From: Saccoglossus kowalevskii
Lineage: Eukaryota > Hemichordata > Enteropneusta > Harrimaniidae
Direction: 5' to 3'
NCBI RefSeq assembly: GCF_000003605.2
Contig: NW_003133694.1
Coordinates: 1-58,820 of the forward strand
DNA: 58,820 nucleotides
Under the pieces are notes generated by a model. That model saw only the letters and a list, made by a program, of their open reading frames with translations, was not told the DNA's origin and searched no databases. Position numbers and translations under genes: made by a program. Each line of letters starts with the position of its first letter. The first letter of the stretch is position 1. This document shows positions 25,947 through 37,842 of this stretch, in pieces.

Positions 25947-26160
25947 GGGATGGGTTTTATATGTGTATCTAGTCAGAATGGAGGTATAAAAATGGATGGG
26001 TTTTATATGTGTATCTAATCAGAATGGAGGTATAAAAATGGATGGGTTTTATATGTGTATCTAGTCAGAATGGAGGTATAAAAAGGGATGGGTTTTATAT
26101 GTGTATCTAGTCAGAATGGAGGTATAAAAATGGATGGGTTTTATATGTGTATCTAATCAG
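25947..26160 (+). repeat. Higher-order repeat of 3 units (138 bp)
   Basis: GGG units at 25947 and 26085 each lead the series GGG/ATG/position-26 G, TGG/ATG/position-26 A; the first copy is completed by TGG/ATG/position-26 G. The two series are 138 bp apart and match at every diagnostic site. Confidence 0.65.
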
Positions 26161-26544
26161 AATGGAGGTATAAAAATGAATGGGTTTTATACGTGTATCT
26201 AGTCAGAATGGAGGTATAAAAATGAATGGGTTTTATATGTGTATCTAATCAGAATGGAGGTATAAAAATGGATGGGTTTTATACGTGTATCTAGTCAGAA
26301 TGGAGGTATAAAAATGAATGGGTTTTATACGTGTATCTAGTCAGAATGGAGGTATAAAAATGAATGGGTTTTATATGTGTATCTAGTCAGAATGGAGGTA
26401 TAAAAATGGATGGGTTTTATACGTGTATCTAGTCAGAATGGAGGTATAAAAATGAATGGGTTTTATACGTGTATCTAGTCAGAATGGAGGTATAAAAATG
26501 GATGGGTTTTATATGTGTATCTAGTCAGAATGGAGGTATAAAAA

Positions 26545-27180
26545 GGAATGGGTTTTATACGTGTATCTAGTCAGAATGGAGGTATAAAAATGGATGGGTT
26601 TTATACGTGTATCTAGTCAGAATGGAGGTATAAAAATGAATGGGTTTTATACGTGTATCTAGTCAGAATGGAGGTATAAAAATGGATGGGTTTTATACGT
26701 GTATCTAGTCAGAATGGAGGTATAAAAATGAATGGGTTTTATACGTGTATCTAGTCAGAATGGAGGTATAAAAAGGAATGGGTTTTATACGTGTATCTAG
26801 TCAGAATGGAGGTATAAAAAGGAATGGGTTTTATACGTGTATCTAGTCAGAATGGAGGTATAAAAATGGATGGGTTTTATACGTGTATCTAGTCAGAATG
26901 GAGGTATAAAAATGAATGGGTTTTATACGTGTATCTAGTCAGAATGGAGGTATAAAAATGAATGGGTTTTATACGTGTATCTAGTCAGAATGGAGGTATA
27001 AAAAGGAATGGGTTTTATACGTGTATCTAGTCAGAATGGAGGTATAAAAATGGATGGGTTTTATACGTGTATCTAGTCAGAATGGAGGTATAAAAATGAA
27101 TGGGTTTTATACGTGTATCTAGTCAGAATGGAGGTATAAAAATGGATGGGTTTTATACGTGTATCTAGTCAGAATGGAGG
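26545..27180 (+). repeat. GGA-marked higher-order repeat, 4-5 units
   Basis: The rare start GGAATGGG (position 1 G, otherwise TGA-like) occurs at 26545, 26775, 26821 and 27005, spacings 230, 46 and 184 bp. Order of types is GGA, TGG, TGA, TGG, TGA / GGA / GGA, TGG, TGA, TGA / GGA, TGG, TGA, TGG. Every unit in the stretch is ACG with G at position 26, an unusually uniform run. One isolated GGA unit occurs near 51946. This is the clearest local higher-order structure in the window. Confidence 0.8.
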
Positions 27181-27275
27181 TATAAAATGGATGGGTTTTA
27201 TATGTGTATCTAATCAGAATGGAGGTATAAAATGGATGGGTTTTATATGTGTATCTAATCAGAATGGAGGTATAA
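27179..27275 (+). repeat. Adjacent pair of 45-bp four-A units
   Basis: Two successive units follow a TATAAAA tract with four A's after TAT rather than five and share TGG, ATG and A at position 26. They sit directly at the right end of the uniform GGA block, so the change of type and length coincides with a boundary of the local amplification. Confidence 0.55.
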
Positions 27276-30200
27276 AAATGAATGGGTTTTATATGTGTAT
27301 CTAGTCAGAATGGAGGTATAAAAATGAATGGGTTTTATATGTGTATCTAGTCAGAATGGAGGTATAAAAATGAATGGGTTTTATACGTGTATCTAGTCAG
27401 AATGGAGGTATAAAAATGGATGGGTTTTATATGTGTATCTAGTCAGAATGGAGGTATAAAAATGGATGGGTTTTATATGTGTATCTAGTCAGAATGGAGG
27501 TATAAAAATGAATGGGTTTTATATGTGTATCTAGTCAGAATGGAGGTATAAAAATGAATGGGTTTTATATGTGTATCTAGTCAGAATGGAGGTATAAAAA
27601 TGAATGGGTTTTATATGTGTATCTAATCAGAATGGAGGTATAAAAATGAATGGGTTTTATATGTGTATCTAGTCAGAATGGAGGTATAAAAATGAATGGG
27701 TTTTATATGTGTATCTAATCAGAATGGAGGTATAAAAATGAATGGGTTTTATACGTGTATCTAGTCAGAATGGAGGTATAAAAATGAATGGGTTTTATAT
27801 GTGTATCTAGTCAGAATGGAGGTATAAAAATGGATGGGTTTTATATGTGTATCTAGTCAGAATGGAGGTATAAAAATGAATGGGTTTTATATGTGTATCT
27901 AGTCAGAATGGAGGTATAAAAAGGGATGGGTTTTATATGTGTATCTAGTCAGAATGGAGGTATAAAAATGGATGGGTTTTATATGTGTATCTAGTCAGAA
28001 TGGAGGTATAAAAATGAATGGGTTTTATACGTGTATCTAGTCAGAATGGAGGTATAAAAATGAATGGGTTTTATACGTGTATCTAGTCAGAATGGAGGTA
28101 TAAAAATGAATGGGTTTTATATGTGTATCTAGTCAGAATGGAGGTATAAAAATGGATGGGTTTTATACGTGTATCTAGTCAGAATGGAGGTATAAAAATG
28201 AATGGGTTTTATATGTGTATCTAGTCAGAATGGAGGTATAAAAAGGGATGGGTTTTATATGTGTATCTAATCAGAATGGAGGTATAAAAATGAATGGGTT
28301 TTATACGTGTATCTAATCAGAATGGAGGTATAAAAATGGATGGGTTTTATATGTGTATCTAGTCAGAATGGAGGTATAAAAATGAATGGGTTTTATATGT
28401 GTATCTAATCAGAATGGAGGTATAAAAATGGATGGGTTTTATATGTGTATCTAGTCAGAATGGAGGTATAAAAAGGGATGGGTTTTATACGTGTATCTAG
28501 TCAGAATGGAGGTATAAAAATGAATGGGTTTTATACGTGTATCTAGTCAGAATGGAGGTATAAAAATGAATGGGTTTTATACGTGTATCTAGTCAGAATG
28601 GAGGTATAAAAATGAATGGGTTTTTATATGTGTATCTAGTCAGAATGGAGGTATAAAAATGAATGGGTTTTTATATGTGTATCTAGTCAGAATGGAGGTA
28701 TAAAAATGAATGGGTTTTATATGTGTATCTAGTCAGAATGGAGGTATAAAAATGAATGGGTTTTATATGTGTATCTAGTCAGAATTGAGGTATAAAAATG
28801 AATGGGTTTTATATGTGTATCTAGTCAGAATGGAGGTATAAAAATGAATGGGTTTTATATGTGTATCTAGTCAGAATGGAGGTATAAAAATGAATGGGTT
28901 TTATACGTGTATCTAGTCAGAATGGAGGTATAAAAATGGATGGGTTTTATATGTGTATCTAGTCAGAATGGAGGTATAAAAATGAATGGGTTTTATATGT
29001 GTATCTAGTCAGAATGGAGGTATAAAAATGAATGGGTTTTATATGTGTATCTAGTCAGAATGGAGGTATAAAAATGAATGGGTTTTATACGTGTATCTAG
29101 TCAGAATGGAGGTATAAAAATGAATGGGTTTTATACGTGTATCTAGTCAGAATGGAGGTATAAAAATGGATGGGTTTTATATGTGTATCTAATCAGAATG
29201 GAGGTATAAAAAGGGATGGGTTTTATACGTGTATCTAGTCAGAATGGAGGTATAAAAATGAATGGGTTTTATATGTGTATCTAATCAGAATGGAGGTATA
29301 AAAATGGATGGGTTTTATATGTGTATCTAATCAGAATGGAGGTATAAAAATGAATGGGTTTTATATGTGTATCTAATCAGAATGGAGGTATAAAAATGGA
29401 TGGGTTTTATATGTGTATCTAATCAGAATGGAGGTATAAAAAGGGATGGGTTTTATACGTGTATCTAGTCAGAATGGAGGTATAAAAATGAATGGGTTTT
29501 ATATGTGTATCTAATCAGAATGGAGGTATAAAAATGAATGGGTTTTATATGTGTATCTAGTCAGAATGGAGGTATAAAAAGGGATGGGTTTTATACGTGT
29601 ATCTAGTCAGAATGGAGGTATAAAAATGAATGGGTTTTATATGTGTATCTAATCAGAATGGAGGTATAAAAATGAATGGGTTTTATACGTGTATCTAATC
29701 AGAATGGAGGTATAAAAAGGGATGGGTTTTATATGTGTATCTAATCAGAATGGAGGTATAAAAATGAATGGGTTTTATATGTGTATCTAATCAGAATGGA
29801 GGTATAAAAAGGGATGGGTTTTATACGTGTATCTAGTCAGACTGGAGGTATAAAAATGAATGGGTTTTATACGTGTATCTAGTCAGAATGGAGGTATAAA
29901 AATGGATGGGTTTTATACGTGTATCTAGTCAGAATGGAGGTATAAAAATGGATGGGTTTTATACGTGTATCTAGTCAGAATGGAGGTATAAAAATGAATG
30001 GGTTTATATGTGTATCTAGTCAGAATGGAGGTATAAAAATGAATGGGTTTTATATGTGTATCTAATCAGAATGGAGGTATAAAAATGGATGGGTTTTATA
30101 TGTGTATCTAATCAGAATGGAGGTATAAAAAGGGATGGGTTTATACGTGTATCTAGTCAGAATGGAGGTATAAAAATGGATGGGTTTTATATGTGTATCT

Positions 30201-31289
30201 AATCAGAATGGAGGTATAAAAATGGATGGGTTTTATACGTGTATCTAGTCAGAATGGAGGTATAAAAATGAATGGGTTTTATATGTGTATCTAATCAGAA
30301 TGGAGGTATAAAAATGGATGGGTTTTATACGTGTATCTAGTCAGAATGGAGGTATAAAAATGAATGGGTTTATACGTGTATCTAGTCAGAATGGAGGTAT
30401 AAAAATGAATGGGTTTTATATGTGTATCTAATCAGAATGGAGGTATAAAAATGAATGGGTTTTATACGTGTATCTAATCAGAATGGAGGTATAAAAATGA
30501 ATGGGTTTTATACGTGTATCTAATCAGAATGGAGGTATAAAAATGAATGGGTTTATATGTGTATCTAGTCAGAATGGAGGTATAAAAATGAATGGGTTTT
30601 ATATGTGTATCTAGTCAGAATGGAGGTATAAAAATGAATGGGTTTTATACGTGTATCTAGTCAGAATGGAGGTATAAAAATGAATGGGTTTTATAAGTGT
30701 ATCTAATCAGAATGGAGGTATAAAAATGAATGGGTTTTATACGTGTATCTAATCAGAATGGAGGTATAAAAATGGATGGGTTTTATACGTGTATCTAGTC
30801 AGAATGGAGGTATAAAAATGGATGGGTTTTATATGTGTATCTAATCAGAATGGAGGTATAAAAATGAATGGGTTTTATACGTGTATCTAATCAGAATGGA
30901 GGTATAAAAATGAATGGGTTTTATATGTGTATCTAGTCAGAATGGAGGTATAAAAATGAATGGGTTTTATACGTGTATCTAGTCAGAATGGAGGTATAAA
31001 AATGAATGGGTTTTATACGTGTATCTAGTCAGAATGGAGGTATAAAAATGAATGGGTTTTATACGTGTATCTAATCAGAATGGAGGTATAAAAATGAATG
31101 GGTTTTATATGTGTATCTAATCAGAATGGAGGTATAAAAAGGGATGGGTTTTATATGTGTATCTAATCAGAATGGAGGTATAAAAATGAATGGGTTTTAT
31201 ATGTGTATCTAATCAGAATGGAGGTATAAAAATGGATGGGTTTTATATGTGTATCTAATCAGAATGGAGGTATAAAAAGGGATGGGTTT

Positions 31290-31340
31290 TATATTGTGTA
31301 TCTAATTCAGAATGGAGGTATAAAAAATGGATGGGTTTTA
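31290..31340 (+). repeat. Short indel-rich segment
   Basis: Within 50 bases there is an inserted T (TTTATATTGTG), another T (CTAATTCAG) and a six-A tract. Flanking units are normal. Probably a consensus error spot. Confidence 0.5.
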
Positions 31341-32152
31341 TATGTGTATCTAATCAGAATGGAGGTATAAAAAGGGATGGGTTTTATACGTGTATCTAGT
31401 CAGAATGGAGGTATAAAAATGGATGGGTTTTATACGTGTATCTAGTCAGAATGGAGGTATAAAAATGAATGGGTTTTATACGTGTATCTAGTCAGAATGG
31501 AGGTATAAAAATGAATGGGTTTTATATGTGTATCTAGTCAGAATGGAGGTATAAAAATGAATGGGTTTTATATGTGTATCTAATCAGAATGGAGGTATAA
31601 AAAGGGATGGGTTTTATATGTATCTAGTCAGAATGGAGGTATAAAAATGGATGGGTTTTATACGTGTATCTAGTCAGAATGGAGGTATAAAAATGGATGG
31701 GTTTTATATGTGTATCTAGTCAGAATGGAGGTATAAAAATGAATGGGTTTATACGTGTATCTAGTCAGAATGGAGGTATAAAAATGGATGGGTTTTATAC
31801 GTGTATCTAATCAGAATGGAGGTATAAAAATGGATGGGTTTTATATGTGTATCTAATCAGAATGGAGGTATAAAAAGGGATGGGTTTTATACGTGTATCT
31901 AGTCAGAATGGAGGTATAAAAATGAATGGGTTTTATATGTGTATCTAATCAGAATGGAGGTATAAAAAGGGATGGGTTTTATATGTGTATCTAGTCAGAA
32001 TGGAGGTATAAAAATGAATGGGTTTTATATGTGTATCTAATCAGAATGGAGGTATAAAAAGGGATGGGTTTTATACGTGTATCTAGTCAGAATGGAGGTA
32101 TAAAAATGAATGGGTTTTATATGTGTATCTAGTCAGAATGGAGGTATAAAAA

Positions 32153-32475
32153 TGAATGGGTTTTATATGTGTATCTAATCAGAATGGAGGTATAAAAATG
32201 GATGGGTTTTATATGTGTATCTAGTCAGAATGGAGGTATAAAAATGGATGGGTTTTATACGTGTATCTAATCAGAATGCAGGTATAAAAATGAATGGGTT
32301 TTATATGTGTATCTAATCAGAATGGAGGTATAAAAATGGATGGGTTTTATATGTGTATCTAGTCAGAATGGAGGTATAAAAATGGATGGGTTTTATACGT
32401 GTATCTAATCAGAATGCAGGTATAAAAATGAATGGGTTTTATATGTGTATCTAATCAGAATGGAGGTATAAAAAT
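32153..32475 (+). repeat. GCAGG-marked 3-unit repeat (138 bp), two copies
   Basis: Position 35 is C (GAATGCAGG) at 32279 and 32417, 138 bp apart. Both copies have the order TGA/ATG/A26, TGG/ATG/G26, TGG/ACG/A26 with GCAGG, followed by a unit with ATG and A26. The same four-unit series recurs at 41151-41334. The rare C variant was otherwise seen only at 33057-33515 and 38977. Confidence 0.8.
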
Positions 32476-33010
32476 GAATGGGTTTTATATGTGTATCTAA
32501 TCAGAATGGAGGTATAAAAAGGGATGGGTTTTATACGTGTATCTAATCAGAATGGAGGTATAAAAATGAATGGGTTCTATACGTGTATCTAGTCAGAATG
32601 GAGGTATAAAAATGAATGGGTTTTATATGTGTATCTAGTCAGAATGGAGGTATAAAAATGGATGGGTTTTATATGTGTATCTAATCAGAATGGAGGTATA
32701 AAAATGAATGGGTTTTATACGTGTATCTAGTCAGAATGGAGGTATAAAAAGGGATGGGTTTTATATGTATCTAGTCAGAATGGAGGTATAAAAATGAATG
32801 GGTTTTATATGTGTATCTAGTCAGAATGGAGGTATAAAAATGAATGGGTTTTATATGTGTATCTAGTCAGAATGGAGGTATAAAAATGAATGGGTTTTAT
32901 ATGTATCTAGTCAGAATGGAGGTATAAAAATGAATGGGTTTTATACGTGTATCTAGTCAGAATGGAGGTATAAAAATGGATGGGTTTTATATGTGTATCT
33001 AGTCAGAATG

Positions 33011-33700
33011 GAGGTATAAAAATGAATGGGTTTTATATGTGTATCTAATCAGAATGCAGGTATAAAAATGAATGGGTTTTATATATGTATCTAGTCAGAA
33101 TGGAGGTATAAAAATGAATGGGTTTTATATGTGTATCTAGTCAGAATGGAGGTATAAAAATGAATGGGTTTTATACGTGTATCTAGTCAGAATGGAGGTA
33201 TAAAAATGAATGGGTTTTATACGTGTATCTAGTCAGAATGCAGGTATAAAAATGAATGGGTTTTATATGTGTATCTAATCAGAATGGAGGTATAAAAATG
33301 GATGGGTTTTATACGTGTATCTAGTCAGAATGGAGGTATAAAAAGGGATGGGTTTTATATGTATCTAGTCAGAATGGAGGTATAAAAATGAATGGGTTTT
33401 ATACGTGTATCTAGTCAGAATGCAGGTATAAAAATGAATGGGTTTTATATATGTATCTAGTCAGAATGGAGGTATAAAAATGAATGGGTTTTATACGTGT
33501 ATCTAGTCAGAATGCAGGTATAAAAATGAATGGGTTTTATATATGTATCTAGTCAGAATGGAGGTATAAAAATGAATGGGTTTTATATGTGTATCTAGTC
33601 AGAATGGAGGTATAAAAATGAATGGGTTTTATATATGTATCTAGTCAGAATGGAGGTATAAAAATGAATGGGTTTTATATGTGTATCTAGTCAGAATGGA
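33011..33700 (+). repeat. Cluster of GCAGG plus ATATATG units
   Basis: GCAGG recurs with its C at 33057, 33241, 33423 and 33515 (spacings 184, 182, 92). A second rare variant, position 17 A giving ATATATGTATC, occurs at 33081, 33447, 33539 and 33631; in three of the four cases it is the unit immediately after GCAGG. Two rare mutations travelling as a pair over four repeats indicate amplification of a two-unit module inside a 4-unit frame. Confidence 0.8.
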
Positions 33701-35180
33701 GGTATAAAAATGAATGGGTTTTATACGTGTATCTAGTCAGAATGGAGGTATAAAAATGGATGGGTTTTATACGTGTATCTAGTCAGAATGGAGGTATAAA
33801 AATGAATGGGTTTTATACGTGTATCTAGTCAGAATGGAGGTATAAAAATGAATGGGTTTTATACGTGTATCTAGTCAGAATGGAGGTATAAAAAGGGATG
33901 GGTTTTATATGTGTATCTAGTCAGAATGGAGGTATAAAAATGAATGGGTTTTATATGTGTATCTAGTCAGAATGGAGGTATAAAAATGGATGGGTTTTAT
34001 ATGTGTATCTAATCAGAATGGAGGTATAAAAATGAATGGGTTCTATATGTGTATCTAGTCAGAATGGAGGTATAAAAATGAATGGGTTTTATATGTGTAT
34101 CTAGTCAGAATGGAGGTATAAAAAGGGATGGGTTTTATACGTGTATCTAGTCAGAATGGAGGTATAAAAATGAATGGGTTTATATGTGTATCTAATCAGA
34201 ATGGAGGTATAAAAATGAATGGGTTTTATACGTGTATCTAGTCAGAATGGAGGTATAAAAATGAATGGGTTTTATATGTGTATCTAATCAGAATGGAGGT
34301 ATAAAAATGAATGGGTTTTATATGTGTATCTAGTCAGAATGGAGGTATAAAAATGAATGGGTTTTATATGTGTATCTAGTCAGAATGGAGGTATAAAAAT
34401 GAATGGGTTTTATATGTGTATCTAATCAGAATGGAGGTATAAAAATGGATGGGTTTTATATGTGTATCTAGTCAGAATGGAGGTATAAAAATGAATGGGT
34501 TTATATGTGTATCTAGTCAGAATGGAGGTATAAAAATGAATGGGTTTTATACGTGTATCTAATCAGAATGGAGGTATAAAAATGAATGGGTTTTATACGT
34601 GTATCTAGTCAGAATGGAGGTATAAAAATGAATGGGTTTTATACGTGTATCTAGTCAGAATGGAGGTATAAAAATGAATGGGTTTTATATGTGTATCTAG
34701 TCAGAATGGAGGTATAAAAATGAATGGGTTTTATACGTGTATCTAATCAGAATGGAGGTATAAAAATGAATGGGTTTTATACGTGTATCTAGTCAGAATG
34801 GAGGTATAAAAATGAATGGGTTTTATATGTGTATCTAGTCAGAATGGAGGTATAAAAATGAATGGGTTTTATATGTGTATCTAATCAGAATGGAGGTATA
34901 AAAATGAATGGGTTTTATATGTGTATCTAGTCAGAATGGAGGTATAAAAATGAATGGGTTTTATATGTGTATCTAATCAGAATGGAGGTATAAAAATGAA
35001 TGGGTTTTATACGTGTATCTAGTCAGAATGGAGGTATAAAAATGAATGGGTTTTATACGTGTATCTAGTCAGAATGGAGGTATAAAAATGAATGGGTTTT
35101 ATATGTGTATCTAGTCAGAATGGAGGTATAAAAATGAATGGGTTTTATATGTGTATCTAGTCAGAATGGAGGTATAAAAA

Positions 35181-35640
35181 TGGATGGGTTTTATACGTGT
35201 ATCTAATCAGAATGGAGGTATAAAAATGAATGGGTTTTATACGTGTATCTAGTCAGAATGGAGGTATAAAAATGAATGGGTTTTATATGTGTATCTAATC
35301 AGAATGGAGGTATAAAAATGGATGGGTTTTATACGTGTATCTAGTCAGAATGGAGGTATAAAAATGAATGGGTTTTATATGTGTATCTAGTCAGAATGGA
35401 GGTATAAAAATGGATGGGTTTTATACGTGTATCTAGTCAGAATGGAGGTATAAAAATGAATGGGTTTTATACGTGTATCTAGTCAGAATGGAGGTATAAA
35501 AATGAATGGGTTTTATATGTGTATCTAATCAGAATGGAGGTATAAAAATGGATGGGTTTTATACGTGTATCTAGTCAGAATGGAGGTATAAAAATGAATG
35601 GGTTTTATATGTGTATCTAGTCAGAATGGAGGTATAAAAA
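35181..35640 (+). repeat. Higher-order repeat of 5 units (230 bp), two copies
   Basis: Copy one starts at 35181 and copy two at 35411. Order is TGG/ACG, TGA/ACG/G26, TGA/ATG/A26, TGG/ACG/G26, TGA/ATG/G26. The copies differ only at position 26 of the first unit (A in copy one, G in copy two). Confidence 0.8.
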
Positions 35641-37279
35641 TGAATGGGTTCTATACGTGTATCTAGTCAGAATGGAGGTATAAAAATGAATGGGTTTTAT
35701 ATGTGTATCTAATCAGAATGGAGGTATAAAAATGAATGGGTTTTATACGTGTATCTAGTCAGAATGGAGGTATAAAAATGAATGGGTTTTATATGTGTAT
35801 CTAGTCAGAATGGAGGTATAAAAATGGATGGGTTTTATACGTGTATCTAGTCAGAATGGAGGTATAAAAATGAATGGGTTTTATATGTGTATCTAATCAG
35901 AATGGAGGTATAAAAATGGATGGGTTTTATATGTGTATCTAGTCAGAATGGAGGTATAAAAATGGATGGGTTTTATACGTGTATCTAGTCAGAATGGAGG
36001 TATAAAAATGAATGGGTTTTATACGTGTATCTAGTCAGAATGGAGGTATAAAAATGGATGGGTTTTATATGTGTATCTAGTCAGAATGGAGGTATAAAAA
36101 TGAATGGGTTTTATATGTGTATCTAGTCAGAATGGAGGTATAAAAATGAATGGGTTTTATATGTGTATCTAGTCAGAATGGAGGTATAAAAATGAATGGG
36201 TTTTATATGTGTATCTAGTCAGAATGGAGGTATAAAAATGAATGGGTTTTATATGTGTATCTAGTCAGAATGGAGGTATAAAAATGAATGGGTTTTATAT
36301 GTGTATCTAGTCAGAATGGAGGTATAAAATGAATGGGTTTTATACGTGTATCTAGTCAGAATGGAGGTATAAAAAGGGATGGGTTTTATATGTGTATCTA
36401 ATCAGAATGGAGGTATAAAAAGGGATGGGTTTTATATGTGTATCTAGTCAGAATGGAGGTATAAAAATGAATGGGTTTTATATGTGTATCTAGTCAGAAT
36501 GGAGGTATAAAAATGAATGGGTTTTATACGTGTATCTAGTCAGAATGGAGGTATAAAAATGAATGGGTTTTATATGTGTATCTAATCAGAATGGAGGTAT
36601 AAAAAGGGATGGGTTTTATACGTGTATCTAGTCAGAATGGAGGTATAAAAAGGGATGGGTTTTATATGTATCTAGTCAGAATGGAGGTATAAAAATGGAT
36701 GGGTTTTATACGTGTATCTAGTCAGAATGGAGGTATAAAAATGAATGGGTTTTATATGTGTATCTAGTCAGAATGGAGGTATAAAAATGGATGGGTTTTA
36801 TATGTGTATCTAGTCAGAATGGAGGTATAAAAATGGATGGGTTTTATATGTGTATCTAGTCAGAATGGAGGTATAAAAATGAATGGGTTTTATACGTGTA
36901 TCTAGTCAGAATGGAGGTATAAAAATGAATGGGTTTTATACGTGTATCTAGTCAGAATGGAGGTATAAAAATGAATGGGTTTTATACGTGTATCTAGTCA
37001 GAATGGAGGTATAAAAAGGGATGGGTTTTATATGTGTATCTAGTCAGAATGGAGGTATAAAAATGAATGGGTTTTATACGTGTATCTAGTCAGAATGGAG
37101 GTATAAAAATGAATGGGTTTTATATGTGTATCTAATCAGAATGGAGGTATAAAAATGAATGGGTTCTATACGTGTATCTAGTCAGAATGGAGGTATAAAA
37201 ATGAATGGGTTTTATACGTGTATCTAGTCAGAATGGAGGTATAAAAAGGGATGGGTTTTATATGTGTATCTAATCAGAA

Positions 37280-37345
37280 TGGAGGTATAAAAAATGAATG
37301 GGTTTTATACGTGTATCTAGTCAGATGGAGGTATAAAAAATGAAT
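37280..37345 (+). repeat. Short indel-rich segment
   Basis: Six-A tracts near 37287 and 37337 flank a unit in which CAGAATGG has lost an A (TCAGATGGAGG, near 37321). Neighbouring units are regular. Consensus error is the simplest explanation. Confidence 0.5.
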
Positions 37346-37478
37346 GGGTTTTATACGTGTATCTAGTCAGAATGGAGGTATAAAAATGAATGGGTTCTAT
37401 ATGTGTATCTAATCAGAATGGAGGTATAAAAATGGATGGGTTTTATACGTGTATCTAGTCAGAATGGAGGTATAAAAA

Positions 37479-37842
37479 GGGATGGGTTTTATATGTATCT
37501 AGTCAGAATGGAGGTATAAAAATGGATGGGTTTTATATGTGTATCTAGTCAGAATGGAGGTATAAAAATGAATGGGTTTTATACGTGTATCTAATCAGAA
37601 TGGAGGTATAAAAAGGGATGGGTTTTATACGTGTATCTAGTCAGAATGGAGGTATAAAAAGGGATGGGTTTTATATGTATCTAGTCAGAATGGAGGTATA
37701 AAAATGGATGGGTTTTATATGTGTATCTAGTCAGAATGGAGGTATAAAAATGAATGGGTTTTATATGTGTATCTAATCAGAATGGAGGTATAAAAAGGGA
37801 TGGGTTTTATACGTGTATCTAGTCAGAATGGAGGTATAAAAA
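37479..37842 (+). repeat. Higher-order repeat of 4 units (182 bp), two copies
   Basis: GGG units that are also 44-bp short units begin at 37479 and 37661. Each copy reads GGG/44-bp, TGG/ATG/G26, TGA/A26, GGG/ACG/G26; the third unit is ACG in one and ATG in the other. The joined pair GGG/44-bp then TGG also appears near 36651, 38809 and 39127, so this two-unit module has spread over about 2.5 kb. Confidence 0.75.
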
